Source: Nothophaeocryptopus gaeumannii (taxonomy: Eukaryota > Ascomycota > Dothideomycetes > Mycosphaerellales > Mycosphaerellaceae). From it: a stretch of DNA of 64,000 nucleotides. The stretch lies in assembly GCA_031771865.1 (NCBI GenBank), contig JASISA010000026.1:186001-250000 (forward strand), read 5' to 3'. Shown here piece after piece: positions 42,165-53,466 of this stretch (positions are counted from its first letter, which is position 1; every line of letters begins with the position of its first letter). The translations under genes were made by a program, and so were the position numbers. The notes beneath the pieces were generated by a model that saw nothing but the letters and a program-made list of their open reading frames with translations, had not been told where the DNA came from and made no database searches.

Positions 42165-43951
42165 CTAAAGCTTAGCACGCAGCTGATCGCCCGATTCCTT
42201 CCGCGCAATCTCTCGCAAAGTCCTCTTCAGTATTTTCCCGCTCGCAGTCTTAGGCAGCTCTTCGACAAAGACTATTCCTCCGTCCATCCGCTTGTACTTC
42301 GCCAGTTTCTCGGCCATGTAGTCGAGGATCTCCTGCGGTGTCAGATCCTGCCCTGTCGGTTTCTTGACGATATAGGCCCGTGGAAGCTCGCCATCAATGC
42401 TCTTTGTAGGCACCCCAATAACGCCTGCGTCTTGAATCTTTGGGTGTTTCAGAAGAACGGCTTCCAGCTCACTTGGTGCAACCTGGAAACCACGAACTTT
42501 GATGAGCTCCTTCTTCCTGTCAACGATATACCAGAGCTTCGTCTTGCCGTCTCGATATGCAATATCACCTATCCCAAGTCAGCACCTATCATTACCACAA
42601 GCTCGACAGCACACTCACCTGTGTGAAAAAACCCATCACCATCAAAATCCCTCTCATTTGCCTCCTTATTATTATAATACCCCTGAAACACCAGTGGGCC
42701 TCGTACACAAAGCTCTCCTCTGACATCAAACCCAGTGATATCCCGGCCCTCATCATCAATAAGCTTCGAATCAATGTTCGGCAAGAAATTGCCCACCGAT
42801 CCCGTCGTCTCCTGTTTCGGCCAAGGCGTCATCGAACACGTACAACTTGTCTCCGTCATACCCCATACTTGCGTCAACGGACATTCCGGATGTAGAAGTT
42901 CCTGAAGTCGTGCTTGACTGTATCTATCCAACGGCGCCGCACCGCCATGCGCGATCCTAATCGACTTCAAATTATACTTCTTCTTCGCCAATGGGCTGTT
43001 TATGATTGCGTTTACCATGGGTGGGACGAAAGCTCCTTCGGTTATTTGGTGTTTTTCGACAAGTTGGCAGTAGAGTTCGAGATCGAACCGGCGGGCTATG
43101 TAGCATTCGTCTCCCGATCGGAGGGAGGCGTAGTGTGCGAGGGGAGCGGTGGCGGCGTGGAACATCGGCAGGATCATGAGGCGTTTGGATGGCCAGGGCG
43201 TGGGGGTCCATTCAGTGAAGAGGCGGTGTTCGGCTACGAGATTGCGGTGCGAGAGCTTGGCGGCTTTGGGGAGGCCTGGAATATTATTAGTTGGAGGCAA
43301 CAGAGGAAGTGGACGGAGTAGGACCGGCCTGTTGTCCCGCTACTGAATAGTCTGGCAAGAGTTGTACTTCTCGCAGACTCCAGATCATCGAATCTATGCC
43401 AGTCGGATTCGCCATGATTGAAAAGCGTCCTCCAAGATTCATACCCCTCCGCTGGCTCATCTCGGAAGACTAAAATTCGCTCCTTTGGGATCCCAACTTC
43501 TTTCGCCGCAGCAACCATATTCTTCAACAAATCTGGCTCGACTACCACCATCGACACGTCTGCCGCTTTGAGGTGATGGACGAGTTCGAAAGTCTGATAT
43601 GCCGGATTAGACCCGGTGTACACACCTCCAAACCCGGCGATGCCATTGACAAGGACTGGATAGTACAAGTCATTGAAGCTGTGAATGCAGACGCAATTGC
43701 CTTTCTTCAGGTCTTTGGCTTTGAAGCCTGCTGCAAGCTGTCTGATGATAGTTTTGCATTGTCGTGCTGTGAGATATCGGCTTGTGTCCAGGGCATCTAT
43801 GTACAGTGGCTTGTCTTGGTCGAATTGAGGCTCGTCGAAGTAGTAGGATAGAATGTCTTTGGTGGGAATGCTGTTTCATCTCAGCCCGTTTCTTGATATG
43901 GTGATATTTGAAGTGGACTCACGGAAACTTCTCCTCGGCGAGGAAAGGCAT
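42165..43951 (-). CDS. 4-coumarate-CoA ligase-like acyl-CoA synthetase
   Basis: Four exons (43923-43951, 43329-43870, 42619-43275, 42165-42568) encode 543 residues of the ANL superfamily. The AMP-binding loop is split by an intron in SSGTTG|LPKAAKLSHRN. Further motifs are QVWGMTETSC, GELCVRGPLVFQGYY, GFFHTGDIAYRDG, IVDRKKELIKVRGFQVAP and the catalytic Lys near the end in LPKTASGKILKRTLRE. The protein ends in AKL, an accepted peroxisomal PTS1 variant. The second intron (43276-43328) begins with GC (G|GCCGGT) and has a CTAAT branch element. By family it activates a carboxylic acid (aryl, hydroxy or medium-chain) with ATP and CoA. It is the outermost enzyme of the cluster and may act on the starting compound in peroxisomes, while later steps look mitochondrial. 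Confidence 0.9.
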
Positions 43952-44460
43952 GGCGGTACAACCCCTTGCTCTTTACGTGAGTAAGTCACTGTTTCTTCAG
44001 TCTAAAAGGTGTAGGCTCGGTCTTCTGCCATTGTGGGTCCCGCCGACGACTCTTCAAGGAGTGCGATTTGGAAGAGTCCCAACTTGCGAAGCTCGCAGAC
44101 CTATCGCGTAAGTGCAGTGTTCGACGCGTGACGTTCTTGTGTCGATCTATTCCCAGCACGAGCTCCGTCTGTGAGGCTCAGAGCCTATTGCCGATACAGC
44201 CGGAGAGGCCGAAACCTTGTTCATACTACCACTGAACCCCTCGACATCTTTCGCTGATCAAATCTGAGGATTAATCTGAGGACGTATCAAAATCTTTGTG
44301 GTCTGGATAGTTTCAAACGAGAATGTTGCGCTGTAGTGGTAGAAATACAAACGATACGTTACACGATTGTTCACTTGACTGTGGGGCTACCTAAAGAGGA
44401 AATAACTTCGAAAGGTGTGGTAGGCCTGCTAATCCGCGCAAATAACACCCAATGGAAGAT
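43952..44460. other. Intergenic region upstream of the ligase gene
   Basis: Promoter side of the acyl-CoA ligase. No coding sequence was recognised. Confidence 0.4.
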
Positions 44461-44960
44461 TCACGAACGATTAGACTGACAGGTATTCGAAAGCAAGCAA
44501 GTCGCACTCTGCAATCCATCGGCAATCGGATCTCTCAACGCAATCACATCTCTCAGTGTACTTCTACCCTCGCCCAACCACAATCCCTCTGGCAAGGCTT
44601 CCGGGTTCACAGCTCCCAACTGCGCGACTAGAGGTCCAAGAGTCGCCAGATTGACTTCGTTTGCAGGCTTCTGCCAACCAAGCTCATACGGTAGTCTCTC
44701 CTCTTCTATGTCTGTGGTTAGCCCTGCAAGCCTCGAGCGCTTTAACGACACTCACCAAGCAGCGACTTGACATGGTGCTCAAATACAGTTGTCAAGTTGA
44801 TTGTAGTCGTGCACGCTGAGGAAGAGAATCGATATTCGAATTGTTCGTATGAAGCGGCTATGCTGCCTCCCAAAATATCCAACCTATCGCTACATATATG
44901 CCTTGTTGGCCAGCCAATGGCTTTGCATATCTCGGGTGTCCTTCAAAACGCCTATGTCTT
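44461..44960 (-). pseudogene. C-terminal remnant of a heme-thiolate peroxidase-like protein
   Basis: Two exons join well across an intron at about 44716-44756: SIAASYEQFEYRFSSSACTT leads into FEHHVKSLL|EEERLPYELGWQKPANEV and ends QSNRS at 44461. The ERLPYELGW-x-x-P-x-x-x-x-x-x-x-T-L segment is typical of the C-terminal part of fungal peroxidase family 2 (chloroperoxidase/peroxygenase-like) proteins. The N-terminal Pro-Cys-Pro heme-ligand region expected of that family is not visible upstream: the frame closes near 44950 and no signal peptide is present. I therefore read it as a truncated remnant. It could belong to another family sharing this helix. Confidence 0.35.
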
Positions 44961-45712
44961 CGCAGTAGGCTTGATTCGCCATGCTTTATGCGCCGCTCGA
45001 CTCTATTCATGCGCCCTCATGGCGTTTTCAATCTCCACATTGTTGTCAACGCCGTCCAAATGTCATAGTATGCGTACCGCTTGAGGCTCAGTCGTGGTAT
45101 GTGATATGAAGTCGAGAGAACTTTGCTTCAACGCAGGATGCAGGAAGGAGCATGGCGGGATTCGCAAGTGTTGGTCATGTCGCATTCGGTGCGATGCCGA
45201 TCGATCGTCGTTGTGGCGTCAAGCAGGAGGAGGGCTGATGCGGTGGTGTTCAGGCTGTCAGGCTCATCAAGGCGCAACAGCAGCATCCTGCATCAACTTC
45301 TGTCTTTGCGCCTTCCTTTTCCTGGCCTCATACTCGTATTCATCTTCTCCTGCTTTCTTCTCTTCTACCGCCACGGTTCCTGCTCCTTGCCCGACCACCA
45401 CGCCTTCTTTCCCTTTCCCTTGTCCAATCACGACCTTCTCTCCTTCTTGCCCTTCGACCTTTGGTCTTTTGTCCCCATGATTCCTCGGCTGTGGTACTTT
45501 CATCTTCTTGTTCGGATGTAGTGTACTTGAAGAGCATCGCTTCCCTGCAAAACACAACGCAAAAACGCCAAAAGTCAGAATGCATCGCTTTTTGATGAAC
45601 AAACAGACTGTCTCAAGATGTGCAGAGAAGGTATGAAGAAGTAAAGGGAAAAGCAAGCGAACGCAGCATGTTGGTAGGTGGAAGACTCTCCAGGGTGTTC
45701 CAAGGTTCATCG

Positions 45713-47450
45713 TCATTGGCCTTGCTTATCCTCCACCTTTCCCCGTTGTTGCTGAGGCTCCTCAGTCTTCTTCTCGGGTTCCTCAGCTTTGGCTTGTTGT
45801 GCTGCTTTGTCGTTCTTCTCGTTGACGGCTTGCTCAACCTTGTTGGGGTGTTGATCAGGAGACTTCTTGCCACCTACTTCTGGGATTTCGCCCAGAGGGT
45901 CGATGATGTGAGCTTTCCCCCCTTCGCTCTTCTCAATCTTTCTGTTCAAGCGCGAACTCGTCAGCGAACTTCTTTCCCCTTCACACAATCCAAAGTCAAT
46001 ATTCGCACACACTGGTCGCATCACACAAGTTTTCTTCGGACTCTTCGTCTTACTCTTGGCACTTACACGTCGGATGGTGGGGCTTCTCCTCTCGCCTCGT
46101 CTGCTGCCTTCTTGTCGGCGAAGTTCTTCTTCTCGGTATCGCGGATCGCTTCCTTGTCTTGCTCCCATTGGGAGTTGCCCTCTTCGAATTCGTTTTGGAT
46201 CTTCTCCATTCGTTCTTGCTTTTCTTTCTCTTCTTGCTCCCGCTGTTTTCGTTCCTGCTCCATCTCTTCCATGTGGCGGATATCGTCAACGCTGGGCTCG
46301 TACAAATGCCAGATGGTGTAGTGAGGGAGACCGACGACGGAGAATTGCATGCGCTTGGCCATCTGTAACATGTCAGTATCAGTGAAGCCACCTCACGGGC
46401 GAGAGTCCTACCTTTCCGAAACCTTCGGTCTCGGCGTGCTTCTCGAAGCTGAAGGCCGGGAAGTGCACACCGCTGCGGAATACCTTGGCTTTTGCCAAAA
46501 TACTCACACCGCCCACACCGTCGATCTCCATCTCCATGTCTGGGTCTCCGTATGGGTCGCGGAGATACGCCAAATGGGGTCTCCAGGTCGCGTACTCTGC
46601 GTAACCTTCGACAATGACGGCGTCCTCGTCAAGGGTATCGGCGAGCGCTAGAGCGGTCTCTGATTCTTGCCAACTGTTCAGGTCATATGGCTGCTCACCA
46701 CCGAGCCAGTCTGGGAGCGGTCTCCAAACATCTGTTGTACAGTCAGCATCCTTGCCTTTCCTATTCCGTTGTTCAGCACTTACTCGGCACTATGATGTCT
46801 TTATTGTGCCTCATCAGATCCTCCAGGATCGTGAAGGGCGCCGTCTCCACGTCCACATCTCTCCAGTATACCCAGCTGTGCGTGGGTCTCAATGCCGCCG
46901 AAAGCAGCCAATTTCTCGCCTGAGCCATGCTCTTTCTTCGGCTGGCCTGAGCAGCAAAGCCGTGTCTGCTTTCCACATCTTGGTTGACAGTCTGTCCGAA
47001 GTCCTTCTCAATTACTGAGATCTCTCCAAATGCCTGCTTCGGGTCTTCTGCCACCTGCAAACCCGCCAACATATCTGATAGAAGCTCGAGGGTGTTATCC
47101 TTGCTGTCTCCGACAAGGAAAGCGAGATCGATGAGGTGATGTGGGTAGGTCAGGTTTCGGAGGTGGGAGAAGAACATTGGAAGATGAGGAGCGGCATCTC
47201 GCAGGGGTGCGCACAGGAGTATACGCTCTTCTCGTTCCCAGCCTCGACTTGTGCCGCCGACATTTGCTAGGTCGTAGTATCGTACTGTTTCTATGTTGAA
47301 CTCGTCGCCGCCGCCGGTGAAGAGGCCGACTGCCAGAGGGCTGAGGAGCGCTGCCGGTCGTATTGAAGGGAAGAAGATCATCAGTATTAGTAGGAGTACT
47401 GTTATTATGCCACCGACTCGTAGTAATGTCGCTCGCCGCCGAAGGAACAT
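45713..47450 (-). CDS. anp1: ANP1-type mannosyltransferase (GT62, mannan polymerase II)
   Basis: Four exons (46784-47450, 46412-46731, 46067-46362, 45713-45941) join in phase to 503 residues. A type II membrane anchor lies near the N-terminus (VGGIITVLLLILMIFF). The glycosyltransferase 62 domain follows: FSHLRNLTYPHHLIDLAFLV, NWLLSAALRPTHSWVYWRDV with the DVD metal motif, VPNVWRPLPDW and GVGGVSILAKAKVFR. Anp1, with Mnn9 and partners, extends the alpha-1,6-mannan backbone in the Golgi. The tail after about residue 330 is a long charged coiled-coil-like extension (MEEMEQERKQREQEEKEKQE), longer than needed for the enzyme. A further Lys/Gly/Glu-rich open stretch behind a good acceptor (about 45267-45547) could be an alternative last exon. 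Confidence 0.88.
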
Positions 47451-50432
47451 GTTCCGCGATGATCGGGGCTGGTATCTGGGAGGGTTGGGTCAGCGGGGCT
47501 CGCGAGGCTATGTCCATGGGCGGAGTATGGAGCGTGGTAGATAGGGAAAGGTTGCTTGAGCAGATCGTCATGGATGCAGCAGTTTTGAGCCCGAGCAAGT
47601 AGTTGTGCCAGACTTGTCTTCTCCCTCCATCCCATACCCGCTCCCAATGGACTGCAAACACTCACTTCTCATATTTGTCCGGCCGTATGCTGAACTTCGA
47701 GGCGACGCTACCGCCTGGATATGCACCAGTCCCTCCTCTTGCGTGGCCGTTTGCGCCTGCGCCATAGCCGTGCCGGTTCATCTTCTGATGATGGGCCGAC
47801 GAGACATACGTGGGGAGCATTGACAGCTGTTCCCGGAGCGAGCTCGAAGCTCAGGATGTCCCGTTGGTGACCGCCGTCTCGGATGATTGTTCGTCTTCGT
47901 TTTCCGTGATGGCTTTTAGGTGTATTGGAGGATGTATTGCGAGGTGTCTCGATGCAATTTCTCCCTGGCTTTGGCCTTGACCAAGCTCAAGGGTCGATTT
48001 CGGAACTGGACACAAGCTGCGAATCTGTCTGAAACGTGTCGTTGTCGCTAACAGTTCGGTGACATTTGCCACGTGATCGCATGTGGTGGACCGCTGTATG
48101 TTCAATGGAGCGTCCGGGCGTTTGACTGCTGTCAGCGTTTACGTTTGGGATGTGGTGTCTCCGTGTCAGCGCTGAAGCGTGAGAGGTGCTCTCAAACTAC
48201 GAATTCAGGGAGAAGCGCGGGTGAACCTTAATTCATACCCTGGCTCGTATCGCAATCCTGAGGCAAGAGTGGTGCACCAATGGAAACAGATTACAAGAAC
48301 AGGAACAATCATAGGAACGACATCTTGAGAACATTGAGCAGCTGAAAGATCAATGGCGTGACGACAGCTGAATACGCTTATGGTTGCACATGCAGCATTT
48401 ATTTAGAGATCACCCGCAAGAAACGCGTGTCCCGGCTCTGAACGATGTTGCCGAGCGCCACAAACGGTACGCGGGCCACCTGTCTACCGTGTGCCTTGGC
48501 AATCCTCCCATCCTACGAGGCTGCGAACAAGGCTGACCGCGATGTCTGATCCGAGCTGTGATCGCCAGTCAAAGTAGTTTGAAGGTCGATTTCTGAGCGT
48601 GCGATCCTCTTGAGGTTCAGCCAGGTGAGTGGTGCCAGCTTCATGATATGGTCCGTCGTATGCTTCCAAAACGCTTTGCTAACAGGTCCGAAAGGCGGCT
48701 GCGCTCTGGCACGCGTGGGCACCGTGCTGACAGCAGAGTCCCGTACGACGAGATTCTGAAGGGATGCGAGCAGTCTGCTACACCGCGGATAGCCATCCAG
48801 GAGTTGAGCGGTCGCTTTGGCCATCCGGTCTCAGAGTTCGCAGACATATATCAACACCTGAAAGGTCGTCAGCAGAGCTCCTGATGATTTCTTTCTGCAA
48901 GTGAGAGTGTTCATCGGATTTCTCAGATAAGCCGTGTACGCATGCCCAACCACCGGCACCTTGCCGCGCAGACCATAACGGACAACGCAGTTTGATGCTC
49001 TGAAGCCACATTGCAGCAGACACATGCTCCGCCGAAACTTCGCATGCCGCCAGGAACTCCACAACCGATCATCCCAAGCAAGTTGAAGCCTGCCAAGTAC
49101 GGTACACGGAGGGTGACTCGGCGGACTAGGCTACCAAAGGGTTCGTTGAATGGATTGACTTGGGTCATCATCGTGATGAATAGGAACATGAGGTAGACTG
49201 ACCTTCGGACCGAAGACTCTCGGGAGTCCGTATGCTTGTGTTACCTGAGCAAGCTGTTAGCGGACTGCGTGTAAAGCACGTTCCGAGGAGCAGCAAAGTG
49301 AGTGCATGTAGATCAGACAGGTTTTGGTAAGATGGTTTAGTTATCCACATTGTTCTTCGGTAGCAGAACTGGAAGAAACCGATCATCATGAAAGGGTGAG
49401 AGGGGCATGTCAAGAAGTCGCATACCTTTGGCAGGTGGAGACGACAGTGCCCCCGTGGCTCTCTTGCTCGAGCTTTTTCACTGTCATCATGACTCGCGAC
49501 TTGGCGTGCCTGGAATCGTCAGCGGCGGCCCCATATAGGAACGGCGTTCAATGCGTTGACGAGATCGTGTTGGGATCAGATGGTGATGCATGTTTGTTCT
49601 TGGATCATGAAGTGTCTCCAGAACGGTTGTGATAAATTCATCAATGGAGTAGAGATGAGGTTGCAGGCGATGAACTTACCAAGCTCCTGTCAGGCCAAAC
49701 TCAGAGCTTGCGACCACCGCGCCGGCCATAAGCCGATAAGCGTGAGCGTGGTGCTCTGATGGCACTGAGTCGGAGGAGATGCTCCCTCTACCGTTCAAGC
49801 ATGCGAAGCTCAAGCTCTCGAGTTTCCCATGTCTGCGAGCCAGATGCCATCAAGGCAAGAATTGAAAGGTGTTGGCAGTCGGCTCGTAGCCGCCACTACC
49901 GTAGTCTTCAGCCAGCATCAAGTGACAGCATCGCGTCCAGGACGTGGGGGATGCTGGTGCTGTCGGAGTAGTGTTGTTGATGATGTGAAGTCGAAGGAGG
50001 GAAGGAGCTTTCGGAAATCTTCAAATTGCAAAAAGGCTTGGCAAAGCGGTCTAAGCTCACTTTCTCGTTCGCCGCGGGAGTCACGTCTTCCTTCCATTCT
50101 TTCACAACAACAACATGAGCTGAATCACATTACGAGGCTCGTTGCGATTGAGCACGAGCAGAAACACTACACAAACAATCGAGGCCGTCGGTGCGGTTCA
50201 CATGGTTGGTATCGACCACAAGGTACGTCTCAATGTTTCCTTTCGATTCACGTCCTGAAATGATTAACAACCACTTTATAATCTGTCAATCCCCTGAAGC
50301 TATACGCTATTGACGAAAAAGAGTTTACTTGTATTGCATGATCCGTTTCTATCAGACTGCACTTGTCACAAGAATCTATTGCTCAGGCAGCCGCTGATCA
50401 AATCATAGCCTCAGATCTGAAATAACGACAAG
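47451..50432. other. Intergenic region of about 3 kb
   Basis: Between the anp1 start and the sen34 start. Minus-strand pieces near 48830-49190 contain hydrophobic stretches (VPYLAGFNLLGMIGCGVPGG) broken by stops. They might be a decayed membrane-protein gene, but I cannot assign a family. No repeats or RNA genes were recognised. Confidence 0.35.
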
Positions 50433-51422
50433 ATGTCCACTTTCAACACCGTCACCGAGCCCATCCCGATCTCCAAGCTCGCCCATCGCTATGTCCTCTA
50501 CGATGTCAATGTTGTCACATACCTCAGACGAGAGCATAACATCAGCGGCGTCCTCATCGGCAGCTTGCCTCAAGCATCACAGCAGAACGTATTTCTGGGA
50601 CTGCCTCTCGAGCTTATGCCAGAGGAAGCACGCCTGCTTGTCGAGAACGGCGTAGCATACATCGTGGACGATGTAGCAGAGCACAAGCGCAACTTCCTTG
50701 GCAATGGGCTAAGCACTGAAGAGAGGAAGGCATACCAGGCTGCTTTACGCAAGCAAGGACAAGGCGCTGCGAGAGAGGCGAACAAGAGGAGCGACGAGAG
50801 GAAGAAGGCTGCACTGAAGAAGATCGGCGCGTCAACGGACAATTGGAACGATATCCCAGACGACATGTTCAAGCCGCGGGAGCCTCGGGGCAAGAAGACT
50901 GCGGCGCCGAAACAGGAAGCTGCTACAAATGGGTCCGCTGAAGAGGAGGAGTCGCTTTTCGCTGCTCCGGCGAGCTCTGGCCCACCAAAATCAGCGCGGT
51001 CTCGCGCTTCTTCTGGCGCGAGCACTCCGACCGGACCTGAGCCGTATGCTGTTACGCCAACCACTTCGCAACCACCGCTGAAGCAGGAAAACCCTGAGAA
51101 AGCTGAACTGCCAAAAGTGCCTTCTTCATACCCGCTGTACCGAGACCTGCACAATCAAGGCTACTTCTTAGCGCCTGGACTGCGGTTTGGGTGTCAATAT
51201 ATGGCGTATCCTGGCGACCCCCTCCGCTTTCACTCGCACTTTCTGTGCAACGGCATGGACTGGGACCAGGAGTTTGACCTGCTGGATCTAGTCGGCGGCG
51301 GACGTCTAGGTACCGGGGTAAAGAAAGGGTTCTTAGTGGGAGGCGAGGAGAAGAAGACTGAGACTGCAAAGGATGATAAGGCAAATGTGAGAGCCTTCTG
51401 CATCGAGTGGGGCGGTATGTAG
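50433..51422 (+). CDS. sen34: tRNA-splicing endonuclease subunit Sen34
   Basis: A single exon of 329 residues. The C-terminal catalytic domain contains YRDLHNQGYFLAPGLRFG and MAYPGDPLRFHSHFL. Tyr259 (YPGDP), His267 (FHSH) and Lys297 (GTGVKKGFLVGG) form the endonuclease triad of this subunit. The N-terminal domain (VLYDVNVVTYLRREHNISG) and a Lys/Ser/Pro-rich linker (about residues 110-215) match fungal Sen34. The heterotetramer with Sen2, Sen15 and Sen54 removes introns from pre-tRNA; Sen34 cuts the 3' splice site. Start and stop are unambiguous. The C-terminus follows the Lys with AFCIEWGGM, as in other fungi. Confidence 0.93.
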   Translation: MSTFNTVTEPIPISKLAHRYVLYDVNVVTYLRREHNISGVLIGSLPQASQQNVFLGLPLELMPEEARLLVENGVAYIVDDVAEHKRNFLGNGLSTEERKAYQAALRKQGQGAAREANKRSDERKKAALKKIGASTDNWNDIPDDMFKPREPRGKKTAAPKQEAATNGSAEEEESLFAAPASSGPPKSARSRASSGASTPTGPEPYAVTPTTSQPPLKQENPEKAELPKVPSSYPLYRDLHNQGYFLAPGLRFGCQYMAYPGDPLRFHSHFLCNGMDWDQEFDLLDLVGGGRLGTGVKKGFLVGGEEKKTETAKDDKANVRAFCIEWGGM

Positions 51423-51595
51423 AAATAAATTACTTTCAAGCTGCCGAGCAAATGAACAATGCAACGCGGCCCTTGATTCATATGCGTCCTGGCATTCGTC
51501 GTTTGCCGGGTTCCGAGCGAAGCTGCTTTCTCATCCTCTCCTCGAGCTTCTGCGAATGCTACCTACCAACCACAAACTGACTTTAGCACATCGCC

Positions 51596-52095
51596 ATGGC
51601 AGACGACATAGTCGCCCTGTGCCGCCGCCTGTAACCACTACCCCAGGAACTCTACGACCGGATCTAGGACGACGTCTTCACGGCGCCGCACGTTCGCGTC
51701 AAAACCATCGACGCCACTCCGAAGACATCGCGACCCCAATACGCCAGCGTGACCTATCAAACTCCAGCTCTCCAGCGGGTAGACAGAGCTTCTCGCGCGA
51801 AGTACGCCGCCTCATACTACGCTAACAACACATTTGTTGTCAAGCGCCAAGGCCTCTCTTTCACGGAGACCGCGCATCCATGTGCTCGAAGTGGTTATGC
51901 AGTCTGGAGAAGAAGCATGCTGGCCATCTGCGAGAAGTGATCTTCATTTTTGGGAAGCCCGGCGCGAACTAGCAGGATGAGCGCTTTACGGAGGCGATTC
52001 GGAGGCTGATTAGCAGGAATGCTGAGCCTGGAGGGGTGGATCAGGTGAGGGTGATGACGGAGGAAGAGGCAAGATTGCTCTCCGAGCAGCTTTGA
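51596..52095 (+). pseudogene. LPQEL-family copy with several stops
   Basis: The frame from 51596 starts MADDIVALCRRL. It then hits TAA at 51632-51634 just before PLPQELYDRI, and TAG at 51665-51667 just before DDVFTAP. In intact copies these two positions are Glu and Tyr. The body continues with LQRVDRASRAKYAASYYANNTFVVK, shifts frame near 51890 to KKHAGHLREVIFIFG, meets another TAG and ends at about 52095 (FTEAIRRLISRNAEP). This is the most decayed of three neighbouring copies. The changes (GAA to TAA, TAC/TAT to TAG) are not the C-to-T type expected of repeat-induced point mutation. Confidence 0.7.
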
Positions 52096-52897
52096 GACTT
52101 GCTGATGTGTTGCAGGTCACACGACTCTGGTTCGAGCGACAGAAGGTGACAGAGCTCCTCACCAAGCACCGTGCTCTCAAGAATCGCCAACCGCGACGGC
52201 GGTAGGTCAGAATATGGAGTCCATATGGAAAATGACAGCGGTTGTTCCAGCATGTACGCGCCCTCTATTTGGTGCTTGGACGCAGCCATACCACACAAAT
52301 CTATCCTTCTACGGCCGAGTTGTGTCGTCGGTACATCAACGGAAGGATCTAACGTCTTAATCGACTCGACCAAAGTCGGCTCGATCAAGAACGGTACCGC
52401 GGTGATGGCTCCAATTGCTCTGAAGAAGCGGAGAGGATTCGACTCTTGACAGAGCGAGAGGTAAGAAAAGCAGCGCATGAAGATTTATTGAGTACGTGCT
52501 GAGCTCTTACAGTTAGTTTGCGGCCCTCCAGTGCGGATCGTAAACAAGTTGACAGGATAGAGTGAGATCATCGACGTCCTGAAGCGTCCTCGGAGAACAG
52601 CGGATAACGATTGTGTTCCGCCAGACATGTTGTCGCGAGAGAACAGCTCGTTTGAGACAGTACGCAATTGCAGGACATCGACGAGCATATGTGGACTGAA
52701 ACCTGTGACTAAACGCGCCGTCTTTTCAAACTTTCACATGCTTCCTGGCAAATTAAGCTATCGCTTATGCTAGCGCACGCTGCTTCACCTTTCTCTCGAT
52801 TGACTTTCTGTGTCCGTCCGCTCTGTTCATTTCATCGGCACCGACTCCACCAACACCAACACCAAAGCTGAGTGCACTGACTGCTTAACACACCGCA
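52096..52897. other. Intergenic region between two LPQEL-family copies
   Basis: No recognisable gene. It contains the promoter side of the copy starting at 52898. Confidence 0.35.
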
Positions 52898-53466
52898 ATG
52901 TCTGCGGAGCCCATGACCTCGCGCCGCCGCCTTGAGCCACTCCCGCAGGAGCTCTACGACCAGATCTACATAGAGACCTTCACCCTCACCGCTCCAATCA
53001 ACACAGTCCGGGCCAGAAAAGGTGCTGGCGGCTACCGCTTGCCACATCTCCTCTTCGTCGACAAAGCAAGTCGCGACCTCTTCGCCCGCTCTTACTATGG
53101 AAAGATGGTATTCGTCCTTCAGGAGGAGTTTGGCCGCTGGTTCTTATTGGTCTGAGAAAGGCACCGAGAGCTTGTCACGAACATCATCTTCGTAGTATCC
53201 GTGGCGGGGGGCGTGTGCAACCGCGAATGGACGCGGTTCGCCTCCAACGTGCGAGCATACATCGCCCAAGAGATTGATCAAGACATGGTTGATAAGGTAC
53301 GATTTGTGTCGAGAAGCGTGGGTATCCAAAGAGTCGAGAAAACTGAAATGAATGCCGAGCTAGTGAAATTATGTAGGACTACAAGATCTGCCCGGAATCG
53401 GACCCAATCTTCGACAGCCCTAATTTGTGGGAGGATGATGTGGACTTTGGAAAAATGGTCCGGTGA
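52898..53466 (+). pseudogene. LPQEL-family copy with one in-frame TGA
   Basis: Two exons (52898-53317 and 53377-53466) join in phase and match the intact neighbour at 53748-54340 in layout: RRRLEPLPQELYDQIYIETF, LLFVDKASRDLFARSYYGK, HRELVTNIIFVV, and an acidic second exon (PESDPIFDSPNLWEDD). The only lesion is TGA at 53153-53155 (codon 86), where the intact copy has Glu. Sequence on both sides keeps the same frame, so the loss appears recent or the stop may be read through. Intron donor GTGGGT, acceptor TGTAG. Function of the family unknown; the N-terminal motif resembles a reduced F-box. Confidence 0.65.

Noticed and set aside
28166..43951. Cluster as the ordinary leucine-degradation operon-like set
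   Set aside because: Both subunits of methylcrotonyl-CoA carboxylase are absent, while a CoA-transferase, ligase, lactonase and carrier not needed for leucine are present.
45094..45521. Ser/Pro/Phe-rich plus-strand frames near 45.3 kb
   Set aside because: They mirror a Lys/Glu/Gly-rich minus-strand stretch and have no independent support.
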